Shown: positions 6,906 through 17,000, numbered from the stretch's first letter. The stretch: 64,000 nt of DNA from Neobacillus cucumis (GCF_016908975.1 NZ_JAFBEX010000011.1:152156-216155); one strand, 5' to 3'. Made by a program: numbers and translations. The notes: generated by a model not told the origin, from the sequence alone.

Positions 6906-9890
6906 ATGGTTGAAATGAACTTAAACCGTCGGCAATTCTTAAAGCTATCAGGTGCAGCCGCAGCTACACTTGCGGTGGTTGAACTTGGTTTTAATGATCA
7001 AAAAGCCTATGCCAAAACAAAAGATTTCAAGATTGCCAAAGCGACTGTAACACCAACCGTTTGCTGCTTTTGTGGTGTAGGCTGCGGAATTCTTGTCCAC
7101 ACCAAAAATAATACCGTGGTTTATACGGAAGGGGATCCGGATAACCCAATTAATGAAGGCAAGCTATGTAGTAAAGGAACCACATTAAGACAGATTTACA
7201 CTTCTGAAAAGAGGGTTACAAAACCCCGTTATCGTGCACCTGGAAGCGATAAGTGGGTAGAAAAAGATTGGGAATGGATGCTTGACACCATTGCTAAACG
7301 GACAAAAGAAACGCGTGATACATCATTTGTTGAAGTAGAAAATGGAATCACGGTTAATAAAACCGAAAAGATTGCCAGCCTAGGCGGTGCGGCACTCGAT
7401 AACGAAGAAACGTATTTAGTTTCCAAATTAATGAGAGGGCTTGGTCTTACATATTTAGAGCACCAGGCACGAATATGACATAGTTCTACGGTTGCCGGTC
7501 TGGCACCTACATTTGGTCGTGGAGCAATGACTAACCATTGGAATGATCTACAGCATACGGATTGTGCTTTGATTATGGGTGCAAACCCTGCAGAAAATCA
7601 CCCCATCAGCTTTAGATGGCTAACAAAAGCGAAGGAAAAAGGCGGAAAAATTATCAGTGTGGACCCGCGTTACACACGTACATCTGCGGTCTCTGATATT
7701 TATGCGCCGCTCCGTTCTGGTACGGATATTCCGTTCATCGGCGGGATGATTAAGTATGCACTTGAAAATAATCTCATTCACAAAGAGTATGTTGTTAACT
7801 ATACAAATGCTTCGTTTATTGTGAAAGAAGGCTATGACTTTAATAATGGTCTTTTCTCCGGTTATGATGAAGCGAAACGCACCTATGATAAAACAAAATG
7901 GGTGATTGAAACAAATCCGGATGGAACACCAGTGAAGGATGTAACATTACAAAATCCTCGTAGTGTTTTCCAATTAATGAAAAAGCATTATTCACGTTAT
8001 GATGTGGATACCGTTACTTCTGTAACAGGAACACCAAAAGAAGATTACGTAAAGGTTTGTAAAACCTTTTGTGAAACGAGCAAGGTCGGCAAAGCAGGAA
8101 CCATCCTGTATGCAATGGGTACTACCCAGCATACAGTCGGTTCGCAAAACGTTCGAATTTTTGCTATTCTGCAGCTAATTTTAGGAAATATTGGCTTACC
8201 AGGCGGAGGCATTAACGCTATGCGCGGTGAGTCTAACGTTCAAGGATCAACAGACTTCGGACTATTATGGGATAACTTAACAGGCTATCTCGGTGCACCA
8301 AAAGCAATGGTCCCAGAGCATGTAACATTGAAAGGCTACTTGGAAAAAGAAACACCCAAAACAGGCTATTGGAGCAACAAGCCTAAGTTTGTAGTGAGCT
8401 TGCTGAAATCATGGTATGGTCAGAATGCGACCAAGGATAATGAGTTTGGCTATCAATTTTTACCAAAAGGCAATAAAAACTACTCACACATTAACTTGTT
8501 TAAAGCCATGTACAATAATGAGCTTGACGGTGCATTCCTTTGGGGAACGAACCCGGTTGTCGGCGGACCAAATGCTGGTAAGGAGAAAGAAGCACTTGGC
8601 AACTTAAAATGGATGGTAGCAGTCGATCTTTGGGAAACGGAAACTTCGGCATTCTGGCAAAAAGAAGCTGGTAACGATCCATCCAAGATTAATACAGAGG
8701 TATTCCTGCTTCCAGCCTGTTCTTCTTATGAAAAAGAAGGCAGTGTTTCAAACAGCTCACGCTGGATGCAATACCGCTGGAAGGCGATTGAACCAAAAGG
8801 TGAATCCCGTCCAGATCTTGATATTGTCCATGAACTTGCCGTCAGACTTAAAAAGCTCTATGCCAACAGTTCAAAATCTGCAGATAAGCCATTCATAGCT
8901 CTGGATTGGAACTATGGCACGGGAGAAGCACCTGATTTAGATCAGATTGCCAAGGAAATTAATGGCTATGATTTAATAACGGGCAAATTATTAAAAACCT
9001 TTGGTGATTTAAAAGATGATGGAACAACCTCAAGCGGGAACTGGATTTATTCTGGCTTCTATCCAGAAGAAGGAAAAAATCTATCACAACGCCGTGACAA
9101 TGTAGATACAGGCGGAGAAAACTACTTGAATTGGTCCTTCGCATGGCCTGCCAACCGCCGGATTTTATACAACCGTGCGGCAGCTGACCCAAGCGGAAAG
9201 CCATGGAGCCAAGAAAAAGCCATCATCTGGTGGGATGCGGCTCAGAAGAAATGGACTGGAAACGATATTCCGGACTTTAAAGCCGTCACAGCACCAGATG
9301 CACCAGGCGGTAAAGGCGCCTTTATGATGAATAAGGATGGAGTAGCATTATTGTTTGCTCCAACCATGAATGATGGTCCATTCCCTGAACACTATGAGCC
9401 ATTTGAAAGCCCAGTACCAAATGCTTTCTCTGATGTGAATTTGAACCCTGCGGTTGTCATCAATGACAGCGACTTCAACAAAAGGGGCTACCTAGTAGAT
9501 TATCCAATTGTCGCTACTACTTATCGGGTAGAAGCACACTGGCAATCAGGGACCATGACTCGTAACCAAGAGTGGCTGTCAGAGATTGCTAGATACATGT
9601 TTGTGGAAATCAGTGAAGAGCTGGCAAAAGAAAAGGGTATCAACAATAAAGATAAAATTATCGTTACTTCAGCACGCGGCCAAATTGAAGCCTATGCAAT
9701 GGTAACGAAGCGCTATAAACCATTTACGGTAAGAGGCAAAAAAGTGCATCAAGTCGGAATGCCATGGAATTTTGGTTATAAGGGATATGCAACAGGGGCT
9801 ACAGCGAACCGCCTAACTCCACATATTGGGGACGCTAACACAATGATTCCGGAATTTAAAGCATTCCTTTGCGATATAAGGAGGGCTTAA
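6906..9890 (+). CDS. fdnG: Formate dehydrogenase-N alpha subunit, selenoprotein (Sec encoded by TGA 7476-7478)
   Basis: The catalytic molybdenum (or tungsten) bis-MGD subunit oxidises formate to CO2 outside the membrane. The frame is interrupted only by TGA at codon 191, in the context HQARI-U-HSSTVAGLAP, exactly where FdnG/FdoG carry selenocysteine. Read through, it gives 994 residues, close to the 1015 of E. coli FdnG. A twin-arginine signal NRRQFLKLSGAAAATLAVV starts at residue 7. The [4Fe-4S] cysteines C53-x2-C56-x3-C60-x27-C88 are intact, and the C-terminal molybdopterin-dinucleotide domain (GQIEAYAMVTKRY) is complete. The start ATG 6906 follows GGAAGGAG. It is co-transcribed with fdnH and fdnI. 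No selA, selB, selC or selD is in the window. Confidence 0.93.
7476..7507 (+). promoter_or_regulatory. Bacterial SECIS element (UGA plus hairpin) in fdnG
   Basis: The UGA is followed after 11 bases by GGUUGCC-GGUCU-GGCACC. Pairing is GGU/ACC, then a bulged U, then GCC/GGC, with apical loop GGUCU. The E. coli fdhF element, as I know it, has the same 11-base spacing, the bulged U and the loop GU recognised by SelB. This hairpin has one more C-G pair. Confidence 0.88.
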
Positions 9891-9892
9891 GG

Positions 9893-10717
9893 ATGGCTGA
9901 ATATGTAAAATACGTGGATGTGACCAAATGTGATGGCTGTAAAGCCTGCATGGTGGCCTGTAAAAACTGGAATGACCTCCCTGCTGAGGTAACGGCGTTT
10001 CAAGGAAGTGCACAATCACATCCAAAGACAAGTGCGGATACATGGAACTTTTTACAATATGTCGAACATGAAAATGGCCAAGGTGATTTAGAATACCTAT
10101 TCCGCCATTCTTCCTGCTTCCATTGTGATAAGGCTGCCTGTGAAAAGGTGTGTCCTGAGAGTGCCATCAGCTATTCCAAATATGGCTCAGTCGTGATTGA
10201 TCATGATAAGTGTGTCGGCTGTGGCTATTGTGTGGAAAACTGTCCATTTGAAGTCATTTCGTTAAAGACTTACAAAGATAAGAACGGTAAAGAATATCGA
10301 AAATCTCAAAAATGTACAATGTGTACGGACCGCCTTGAAGAGGGTCTGCAGCCAGCGTGTGTAACAACTTGCCATACGGATGCATTGTCGTTTGGCAATA
10401 AGGCTGACATGCTTGCGAAAGCACAGAAACGTTTAAGTGAAATAAAGGAGCGTTTCCCGAATGCCAATATCTATAATCCAAAAGGTGTCGGCGGTACACA
10501 TACGATTTATGTATTAGCAGAAAAACCGAATGTATATGATCTTCCAGACAACCCTAAGGTCCCAACCTCTGCGGTGCTTTGGAAAGACTATGCTCAGCCA
10601 ATTGGAAAAATGATGATTGGGGCTACCACCATGGCCGTAGTCGGTGCATTTATTACCAATAATATTATCAGTAAAAGAACGAAAAGCCATGAAGATAGAG
10701 GTGATAGCCATGAGTAA
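9893..10717 (+). CDS. fdnH: Formate dehydrogenase-N beta subunit (four [4Fe-4S] ferredoxin-type)
   Basis: A 274-residue electron-transfer subunit linking FdnG to the cytochrome b subunit. It has four cysteine clusters: CDGCKACMVAC, CFHCDKAACEKVCP, CVGCGYCVENCP and CTMC...CVTTCH. A single C-terminal membrane anchor (MMIGATTMAVVGAFI) precedes a charged tail. ATG 9893 is two bases past the fdnG stop with AGGAGG ahead, so translation is probably coupled. The C terminus overlaps fdnI by eight bases. Confidence 0.93.
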   Translation: MAEYVKYVDVTKCDGCKACMVACKNWNDLPAEVTAFQGSAQSHPKTSADTWNFLQYVEHENGQGDLEYLFRHSSCFHCDKAACEKVCPESAISYSKYGSVVIDHDKCVGCGYCVENCPFEVISLKTYKDKNGKEYRKSQKCTMCTDRLEEGLQPACVTTCHTDALSFGNKADMLAKAQKRLSEIKERFPNANIYNPKGVGGTHTIYVLAEKPNVYDLPDNPKVPTSAVLWKDYAQPIGKMMIGATTMAVVGAFITNNIISKRTKSHEDRGDSHE

Positions 10718-11423
10718 TTATCAAAATCACCCAAAGGGAAATCAACAAATTCGCCGCTTTCCAAAGGCATTTGTTTGGGCGCACGCGATTAATGGGATTG
10801 CATTTTTTGCTCTTTACATTACGGCTCTGCCAATGTACACCGAATTCTTTGACTGGCTGTATCCGGTTCTTGGAGGTCCTGCCAATGCAAGGCTGTTGCA
10901 CAGGATTTTCGCTGTTATATTCGTGACACCTACTTTCATCTTGTTAGTATTTAGTCCAAAGTTCTTTTTCCTTTGGATGAAAGAATTAATTACCTGGAAG
11001 GCACGGGATATAGCTTTTTTTGGTAACTTTGTAAAAGAATTATTTGGTTTCAAGTTTGATCATGTAAAACAAACATTCTTTAACGCAGGAGAAAAAATCA
11101 ACTCGATTATTCAAATCTTCTGCGCGATTTTAATTATCGCTTCAGGTTTCACGATGTGGTTTCCGCAATTTTTCCCTAGAGCACTAGTGCAATGGGGCTA
11201 CTTCCTGCACAACGTTGGTTTTGGATTAGGAATCGCGGTTATTGTCGGCCACATTTACCTTTCAGTTGTTCACAAACACTCAAGACCTGGCTATTCTGGG
11301 GTTGTGACTGGTAAGGTGCCTGCTTGGTGGGCAAAAGGCCACTATGAAGAATGGTATGATGATGAAGCCAAAAAAGGCAATTTCCCTGACCTAGACGATC
11401 CTAAACGCAAAAGGGGAGCTTAA
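10710..11423 (+). CDS. fdnI: Formate dehydrogenase-N gamma subunit, cytochrome b556
   Basis: A 237-residue integral membrane di-haem cytochrome b that passes electrons from formate to menaquinone. About four hydrophobic helices are visible (AINGIAFFALYITALPMY, IFAVIFVTPTFILLVF, IIQIFCAILIIASGF, LGIAVIVGHIYLSVV). Candidate haem His residues lie in FVWAHAING, LLHRIF, FLHNVG and VGHIYLSVVHKH. The start overlaps the fdnH end, with GAGGTGAT as ribosome site. A stable hairpin follows the stop. Confidence 0.9.
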   Translation: MSNYQNHPKGNQQIRRFPKAFVWAHAINGIAFFALYITALPMYTEFFDWLYPVLGGPANARLLHRIFAVIFVTPTFILLVFSPKFFFLWMKELITWKARDIAFFGNFVKELFGFKFDHVKQTFFNAGEKINSIIQIFCAILIIASGFTMWFPQFFPRALVQWGYFLHNVGFGLGIAVIVGHIYLSVVHKHSRPGYSGVVTGKVPAWWAKGHYEEWYDDEAKKGNFPDLDDPKRKRGA

Positions 11424-11438
11424 TAGTAAATTCTACGG

Positions 11439-11473
11439 GGGAATGGCTGTTAGTTATCAAAACAGTCATTCCC
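11439..11473 (+). terminator. Hairpin between fdnI and fdhE, weak terminator or processing signal
   Basis: GGGAATGGCTGTT and AACAGTCATTCCC pair along 13 positions with one G-U. Only TTT follows, so it may reduce rather than stop transcription into fdhE, or protect the fdnGHI messenger. Confidence 0.5.
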
Positions 11474-11501
11474 TTTAAAAAACAATAAAGAGGTGACAAC
11501 G

Positions 11502-12311
11502 ATGATTAAATCCGTTGTTTCAAAAGAATATCAGGAACTGCAAAAAGAAATCGTTACGCTTCAAGAAAAATGGAAGCTTCAACTAAACCCGGACATCATC
11601 AAATTCCATCTTGATCAAGCAGCTATGGAAGTTGGTGTTCCTGCGGCGGCATTTACGTCTATTGATTTTCAAATTTCTCTATTTTTACAGTGGATAGAGG
11701 AAGTATCCGGCCTGCTCATCACCCATCATCCAGAGTTAGCGTCAGAGCTTGCAGGCATTGCTACCTTGCTGAACGAGGAAACGTTGAACCGCTGGATTGA
11801 AGAGGCATTCGTCTTCAATCAGGGATATTTCGCTGCCTTTGCTAAAGAACACGGTCTTCCGGAATGGAGCCCGCAATTCCTAGCAGAGACGGCCTTGCGT
11901 CCATACCTGCAACTGACAGCAGAAAAGATCCAAGATCAGGTCAACCGCGCTGTCCCTGGTGCGGGCTGTCCAGTGTGCGGCGAGCCCGTTCGATTGGCGA
12001 CACTTGATCAGGATGGAAAAAAAATCATCCATTGTCCGCGGTGCCTTGCACATTGGACTGCACGGCGACTAGAGTGCTCGCATTGCGGGAATGAGGATCA
12101 TCAAACCACTTATTTTTTAGAAATTGAAGGCGATGCAACCTCTAAAATCCAAGTTTGCGAGCAATGTAACGGCTATATTAAAATAGTGGATACCAGACAA
12201 TATATCACAAAACCATCTATCGCTTTACTGGACCTTAACTCCATCCATCTCGATATGGTCGCCCAGGAAAACGGGTATTTTTCCAGCGGATTGAAAAAAG
12301 AGACTAATTAA
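11502..12311 (+). CDS. fdhE: Formate dehydrogenase accessory protein FdhE
   Basis: A 269-residue cytosolic maturation factor for formate dehydrogenase. The N-terminal half is helical. The C-terminal half has paired rubredoxin-like knuckles CPVCG, CPRC, CSHCG and CEQC that bind iron or zinc in the family. ATG 11502 is preferred over GTG 11493, which lies within the AGAGGTGAC ribosome site. It continues into mobA with 13 bases between. Confidence 0.9.
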   Translation: MIKSVVSKEYQELQKEIVTLQEKWKLQLNPDIIKFHLDQAAMEVGVPAAAFTSIDFQISLFLQWIEEVSGLLITHHPELASELAGIATLLNEETLNRWIEEAFVFNQGYFAAFAKEHGLPEWSPQFLAETALRPYLQLTAEKIQDQVNRAVPGAGCPVCGEPVRLATLDQDGKKIIHCPRCLAHWTARRLECSHCGNEDHQTTYFLEIEGDATSKIQVCEQCNGYIKIVDTRQYITKPSIALLDLNSIHLDMVAQENGYFSSGLKKETN

Positions 12312-12324
12312 GAAGGTGTCATTT

Positions 12325-12933
12325 ATGAAAGCTGCAGCTATCATTCTAGCGGGCGGGATATCCAGCAGGATGGGAACGAATAAAGCCCTGCTGAAAATAA
12401 ATGAAAAAACAAATATTGAAAGAATCATTGAACAGTTGAAGCTCCTTTTTGATGATCTGATCCTTGTCACCAATGATGCGAAAACATATGAGTTTTTAGA
12501 TGTCCAAATGGTCCAAGATCAATATCCCGGGATGGGGCCGCTTGCCGGGGTGCATGCAGGGCTTAATGTCTCCAACTACGATGTCAATTTGGTAGTGGCC
12601 TGTGATATGCCGTTCATTTCTAGTGAACTAGCTGAAGCCCTTCTAGCCAATGCTTCTAACTATGATGCGGTGGTACCGGTCATCAATGGTAAACAGCATC
12701 CGTTATTTGCTGTTTATCAAAAACAAGTAGCTAAAATGGTTGAGGAACGAATCCAATCAGGGCAGCTCAGGATGAAACACTTGCTTGACGATTTGAACGT
12801 ACTCTATTTAACCGAAAAAGAGCTAGCAACCTATAGTCCTATTGCGTTAGAAAAAGTTTTTTTTAATATGAATCATCCAGAAGAATATGTAGAAGCCAAA
12901 AAGTGGGCAGAGTCCGATGTTTCAAATAGATAG
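12325..12933 (+). CDS. mobA: Molybdenum cofactor guanylyltransferase MobA
   Basis: A 202-residue nucleotidyltransferase that attaches GMP to molybdopterin to give the MGD form needed by FdnG. The signature AIILAGGISSRMGTNKALL is at the N terminus, with the Mg-site Asp in VVACDMPFIS. ATG 12325 is used, with AAGAAGGTG ahead; GTG 12316 is within that ribosome site. Its place between fdhE and moeA indicates a dedicated cofactor-supply role. Confidence 0.92.
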   Translation: MKAAAIILAGGISSRMGTNKALLKINEKTNIERIIEQLKLLFDDLILVTNDAKTYEFLDVQMVQDQYPGMGPLAGVHAGLNVSNYDVNLVVACDMPFISSELAEALLANASNYDAVVPVINGKQHPLFAVYQKQVAKMVEERIQSGQLRMKHLLDDLNVLYLTEKELATYSPIALEKVFFNMNHPEEYVEAKKWAESDVSNR

Positions 12934-12960
12934 GAAGATTTAAAGGGGAGTAAGAGAACC

Positions 12961-14193
12961 ATGCAATTTTTCAAAGTCAAAACAGTCGAAGAAACATGGG
13001 CCTTAATAGATGAACGGATTCCGGCCATCGGAGAGACAGAGGTCAGGGAGCTGGCCGAGGCCCTTCACTATATAGTAGCGAGTCCGATTACGGCTAAGGA
13101 AAATGTGCCGAGCTTTGACCGCTCAACAGTGGATGGATATGCCGTCCGTGCAAAAGATACGTATGGTTCCTCTGAATCCATGCCCGGGTTTTTACAGGTT
13201 GTTGGCGAAGTGAAAATGGGCGAGGTTCCTGCTGTAGAAGTGATTCAAGGCACAGCCGTTTACGTCCCTACAGGCGGCATGCTGCCAAAGGGCAGTGACA
13301 GCGTAATGATGGTTGAACATTGTGAAGACGTTGATTCCCTGCTCAATACCTACAAACAGACAGCACCTGGGGAAAATGTGATTCGAGCTGGTGAGGATAT
13401 TCGAGAAGGTGAAATACTGCTGAACCGCGGGACAAAGCTTAGACCACAGGAATTAGGTGCCCTCGCTTCATTGGGTGTCACACATGTGAATGTTTATAAA
13501 AAATTGAAGGTCGGTTATTTGTAATCTGGTGATGAAATTGTTCCTTATCAAACAGCGAAACTTAGAGACGGGCAAATTCGGGATATTAACTACTTAACCA
13601 TTGCCGGACTGGCTAATGAGTGGGATGTCGATGTGGTCTACGGAGGGATTGTCCGTGATGACTTGATTGAATTTCGAAACAAAGCCCGCGATTTATATGA
13701 TCAGGTTGATTGCTTAATTCTATCTGGCGGAAGCTCTGTCGGTGCAAAGGATTATACCAAAGATGTGATTCAATCGTTAGGCGACCCGGGGGTATTTGTC
13801 CACGGCATCAGCATCAAGCCGGGGAAGCCAACGATTCTAGCACAAGCAAATGGGAAACCCGTCATAGGGCTGCCAGGGCATCCTGCAAGCGCCATGATTA
13901 TCTTTAAGCTGTTCGGTGAGCGAATTCTTCGGAAACGAAAGGGAGAAATACTTGAGTCGAGACTTGAGCGTATTTTTGCAAAAATAACGAAAAACATCCC
14001 ATCTTCTATGGGACGGGCCGATTATGTCCGTGTCCGTCTGTTTGAAAAAGAAGGCGAATGGTGGGCTGAGCCGATTATTGGCAAATCCGGGTTAATTACT
14101 ACACTGGTGAAAAGCGATGGTATTGTGGAGATTAGTTCAGAAAAAGAAGGGGTTTCACAGGGTGAAGCGGTGCCTGTGATTCCAACAAGGTAA
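12961..14193 (+). pseudogene. moeA: Molybdopterin molybdenumtransferase MoeA, interrupted by one in-frame TAA
   Basis: The frame is continuous over 411 codons except for TAA at 13522-13524, in KLKVGYL-stop-SGDEIVPY; intact MoeA proteins read VGYLSTGDE or similar there. A single C-to-A change (TCA to TAA) would explain it. Domains before the stop include FDRSTVDGYAVRA and GEDIREGE. After it come LILSGGSSVGAKDY and KPGKPTILA with GLPGHPAS. MoeA inserts molybdate into adenylylated molybdopterin. It is either a true nonsense mutation or a base-call error. The adjacent second MoeA could compensate. TAA rules out selenocysteine. Confidence 0.85.
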
Positions 14194-14205
14194 GGGGTCT
14201 AAACG

Positions 14206-16131
14206 ATGGAACAGACACAATATAAGCGGAAAATTTATTTAGAGGATAAACCCCGAGTGGAAGCGCGAGAAGAAATTCTCGCTGCCTTTTGGCAGACATC
14301 TGAAATGGAATGGATTCAGGTGTCAGATGCACTAGGCCGAGTAACCGCAGAGCCCATCTTTGCACAGGTCTCCATGCCACACTACCATGCTTCAGCCATG
14401 GATGGTATCGCCGTTGTCGCAGAAAGCACGTACCAGGCACACGAACAAAATTCGCTTTTCCTTAAGATTGGTGAACAATTTAGGTTTGTTGACACAGGCA
14501 ATGCCATACCTTCCCCATTTAATGCGGTAATCATGATCGAGCATGTCCAGATTGTGGATGACGAAACCATCGAAATTATTGAACCAGCCACACCTTGGCA
14601 GCATATCCGCCCGATTGGTGAGGATATTGTTCAAGAAGAGATGCTGTTTCCGCAAGGCCATACCTTAAGACCGGCTGATTTAGGCGTGTTGTTGGCTGCA
14701 CAGCAATTAATGATACCTGTAGTCAAAAAGCCGGTCGTCACCATCATTCCGACAGGAAATGAATTAGTCGAGGCCCATTCCGAGTTAGCACCTGGCAAAA
14801 TTATCGAGTTCAATGGCACCGTATTCTCCGGCTTTATTAAAGATTGGGGCGGCGAACCACGCTTATCCAACATCGTGAAAGATGAACCGGATAAAATAAA
14901 GGAAGCACTCTTGAAGGCGACTGAAAACTCCGATATGATTGTAATCAATGCGGGCTCTTCGGCAGGACGGAAGGACTATACGGTCCATATTATTTCGGAA
15001 ATGGGCGAAGTGTTCACCCATGGAGTCGCCGCACGGCCAGGCAAACCAGTTATTTTAGGAAAAATAAATGGAAAAATCGTCGTCGGTGTTCCAGGCTACC
15101 CAGTCTCAGCTTATCTTGCACTTGAATGGTTTGTTCAGCCGCTCATTTGCAAGTACTTGGGGATTCCTGTTCCCAAGCGGCAAACCGTAGCAGTCAAGCT
15201 CGGGCGCCGCATCGTCTCCTCGATGGGGGCAGAAGATTTTATTCGAATGAATATCGGCTATGTGAATGGACAATTTGTTGCTAACCCGCTCACACGCGCG
15301 GCGGGGGTGACCATGTCCTATGTAAGAGCAGACGGCCTATTAATTGTCCCTCCTAACATCAGTGGCTATGAACAAGGCGACACCGTAGTGGTCGAGCTAT
15401 TAAAACCGCTCGAGGAAATCAAGAATAGCATCGTGTTCAGCGGTAGTCATGATCTTACCATTGATTTGTTATCCTCCCAGCTGAAACGAGCTAGGACAGA
15501 GATGAAAATCGTCTCTTCCCATGTCGGCAGCATGGCCGGCATCATGGCGATCAAGAAAGGCGAGGCCCATGTAGCGGGTATTCATTTGCTAGACCCAAGT
15601 ACAAAACAGTACAATATATCATATGTAAATAAATTATTAGCCGGTCAAGACGTCGTTCTCTATCCTTTTTTAAAAAGGAAGCAAGGCTGGATTCTGCCAC
15701 AAGGCAATCCCCTTGGCATAGAATCCGTCACAGACTTGGTTCGGACTGTCGCCAATTTCGTAAACAGGCAAAAAGGGGCAGGTACCCGCATCTTGTTTGA
15801 TTTGTTGCTTGATGAGGCTGGACTCACGGCGGAGGAGATTACCGGCTATGACCGCGAGATGTTCTCCCATTTAGCCGTGGCAGCAGAGGTGAACGGCGAT
15901 GCCCACTGCGCGGGGCTGGGGATTTATCCCGCAGCAAAGGCATTGGGCTTAGATTTTATTCCGATTGCCGACGAAGAATATGATTTAGTGATGAAGCGAG
16001 AGTTTTACGAAAGTGACAGTGGGCAACAGCTAGTGGAAATCATTCATTCACCTGCCTTTAAAAAACAGGTTGAGAAAATAGGTGGCTACCAAGTGGTCGA
16101 GCCTGCCGTGCCCAAAGCAATAGAAGGATGA
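14206..16131 (+). CDS. MoeA fused to a C-terminal periplasmic-binding/LysR-substrate-like domain
   Basis: A 641-residue two-part protein. Residues 1 to about 405 form a complete MoeA module: HYHASAMDGIAVVAES, GEDIVQEEMLFPQGH, INAGSSAGRKDYTVH and RPGKPVILGKINGK. Residues from about 415 (SIVFSGSHDLTIDLLSSQLK) onward match the PBP-like domain found behind some MoeA and LysR-type proteins, thought to sense oxyanions. It lies 12 bases after moeA in the same operon, consistent with molybdate insertion. It may be the only intact MoeA in the block. Confidence 0.9.
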   Translation: MEQTQYKRKIYLEDKPRVEAREEILAAFWQTSEMEWIQVSDALGRVTAEPIFAQVSMPHYHASAMDGIAVVAESTYQAHEQNSLFLKIGEQFRFVDTGNAIPSPFNAVIMIEHVQIVDDETIEIIEPATPWQHIRPIGEDIVQEEMLFPQGHTLRPADLGVLLAAQQLMIPVVKKPVVTIIPTGNELVEAHSELAPGKIIEFNGTVFSGFIKDWGGEPRLSNIVKDEPDKIKEALLKATENSDMIVINAGSSAGRKDYTVHIISEMGEVFTHGVAARPGKPVILGKINGKIVVGVPGYPVSAYLALEWFVQPLICKYLGIPVPKRQTVAVKLGRRIVSSMGAEDFIRMNIGYVNGQFVANPLTRAAGVTMSYVRADGLLIVPPNISGYEQGDTVVVELLKPLEEIKNSIVFSGSHDLTIDLLSSQLKRARTEMKIVSSHVGSMAGIMAIKKGEAHVAGIHLLDPSTKQYNISYVNKLLAGQDVVLYPFLKRKQGWILPQGNPLGIESVTDLVRTVANFVNRQKGAGTRILFDLLLDEAGLTAEEITGYDREMFSHLAVAAEVNGDAHCAGLGIYPAAKALGLDFIPIADEEYDLVMKREFYESDSGQQLVEIIHSPAFKKQVEKIGGYQVVEPAVPKAIEG

Positions 16132-16140
16132 GGTGATAGA

Positions 16141-16608
16141 ATGAAAATGTATGAAATCGCAAAAGACCCCATTGAGGTCCAAGCTGTGATTGATAAAGTC
16201 ATTCAACGGGAAGCCGGTGCGATTACTACCTTTATTGGAACGGTTCGGGAACTGACAAAGGGCAAGAGAACCTTGTTTTTAATCTATGAAGCGTATGAGG
16301 CGATGGCTGTAAAAAAATTAGAGCAAATCGGCCGTGAAATCGAAGAGCGCTGGGAAGGTTCACGTGTGGCCATCACGCATCGGGTTGGCCGTTTAGAGAT
16401 TACGGATGTAGCAGTGGTTATTGCGGTTTCGACACCGCACCGCGCTGATGCTTACGATGCCAACCGCTATGCGATCGAACGAATTAAAGAAATCGTTCCT
16501 ATTTGGAAGAAGGAACATTGGGAAGATGGTGAAGCGTGGATGGGCAATCAGCTTGAAACGGTTGCCTATCCTAGCGGCAAGCCGGAGGCAGGTGATTTAG
16601 ATGAATAA
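16141..16608 (+). CDS. moaE: Molybdopterin synthase catalytic subunit MoaE
   Basis: A 155-residue large subunit of molybdopterin synthase, converting precursor Z (cPMP) to molybdopterin with sulfur from MoaD. The conserved segments are GAITTFIGTVRELTKGK, EAYEAMA, VGRLEITDVAVVIAVSTPHR and the catalytic Lys region WKKEHWEDGEAWMGN. ATG 16141 follows GAGGTGA. The last eight bases overlap moaD, so the two subunits are translationally coupled. Confidence 0.95.
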   Translation: MKMYEIAKDPIEVQAVIDKVIQREAGAITTFIGTVRELTKGKRTLFLIYEAYEAMAVKKLEQIGREIEERWEGSRVAITHRVGRLEITDVAVVIAVSTPHRADAYDANRYAIERIKEIVPIWKKEHWEDGEAWMGNQLETVAYPSGKPEAGDLDE

Positions 16609-16834
16609 GGTCTTATTTTTTGCCCATTTGCGTGATGCTGTCGGTGAGGAGTCTTTAGTGTTGGAGGCTGCTGGTAAAACGGTAGCGGAGTTAAAATCGG
16701 AACTAGCGGCTAAATACGACTTGCCCCGTATGGAAACAGTGATGACCGCCATCAATGAAGAGTTTGCTTCCAATGACGAGGTCATTTGTGACGATGATGA
16801 GATTGCGTTCATTCCACCGGTAAGCGGCGGTTGA
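16601..16834 (+). CDS. moaD: Molybdopterin synthase sulfur carrier subunit MoaD
   Basis: A 77-residue ubiquitin-like beta-grasp protein with the required C-terminal PPVSGG, whose terminal Gly is adenylated by MoeB and thiocarboxylated. It overlaps moaE and is followed by a short tandem array and then moeB. Confidence 0.95.
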   Translation: MNKVLFFAHLRDAVGEESLVLEAAGKTVAELKSELAAKYDLPRMETVMTAINEEFASNDEVICDDDEIAFIPPVSGG

Positions 16835-16865
16835 TGCCTTGGGACAGCGTTTTGGCTTTGGTATT

Positions 16866-16976
16866 GAAAAAGTGCCGATAAATGGGTGGAAAGTGCTGAT
16901 AAACTTTGAAAAAGTGCTGATAAATTGGCAAAAACGCTGATAAACTCGAAAAAAGCGCTGATAAAGTTCAACATTT
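16866..16976 (+). repeat. Tandem array of about five 21-23-bp units between moaD and moeB
   Basis: The degenerate unit is AAAAAGTGCTGATAAACTTG, repeated five times with variants (GTGCCGATAAA, ACGCTGATAAA, GCGCTGATAAA). A-rich spacers alternate with the GCTGATAA core. Confidence 0.8.
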
Positions 16977-17000
16977 AGCTTTGAAGAGGATAGGAAGATG

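Noticed and set aside
13522..13524. Possible recoding of the moeA stop
   Set aside because: The codon is TAA, not TGA, and no SECIS-like hairpin follows; a nonsense mutation or base-call error is simpler.
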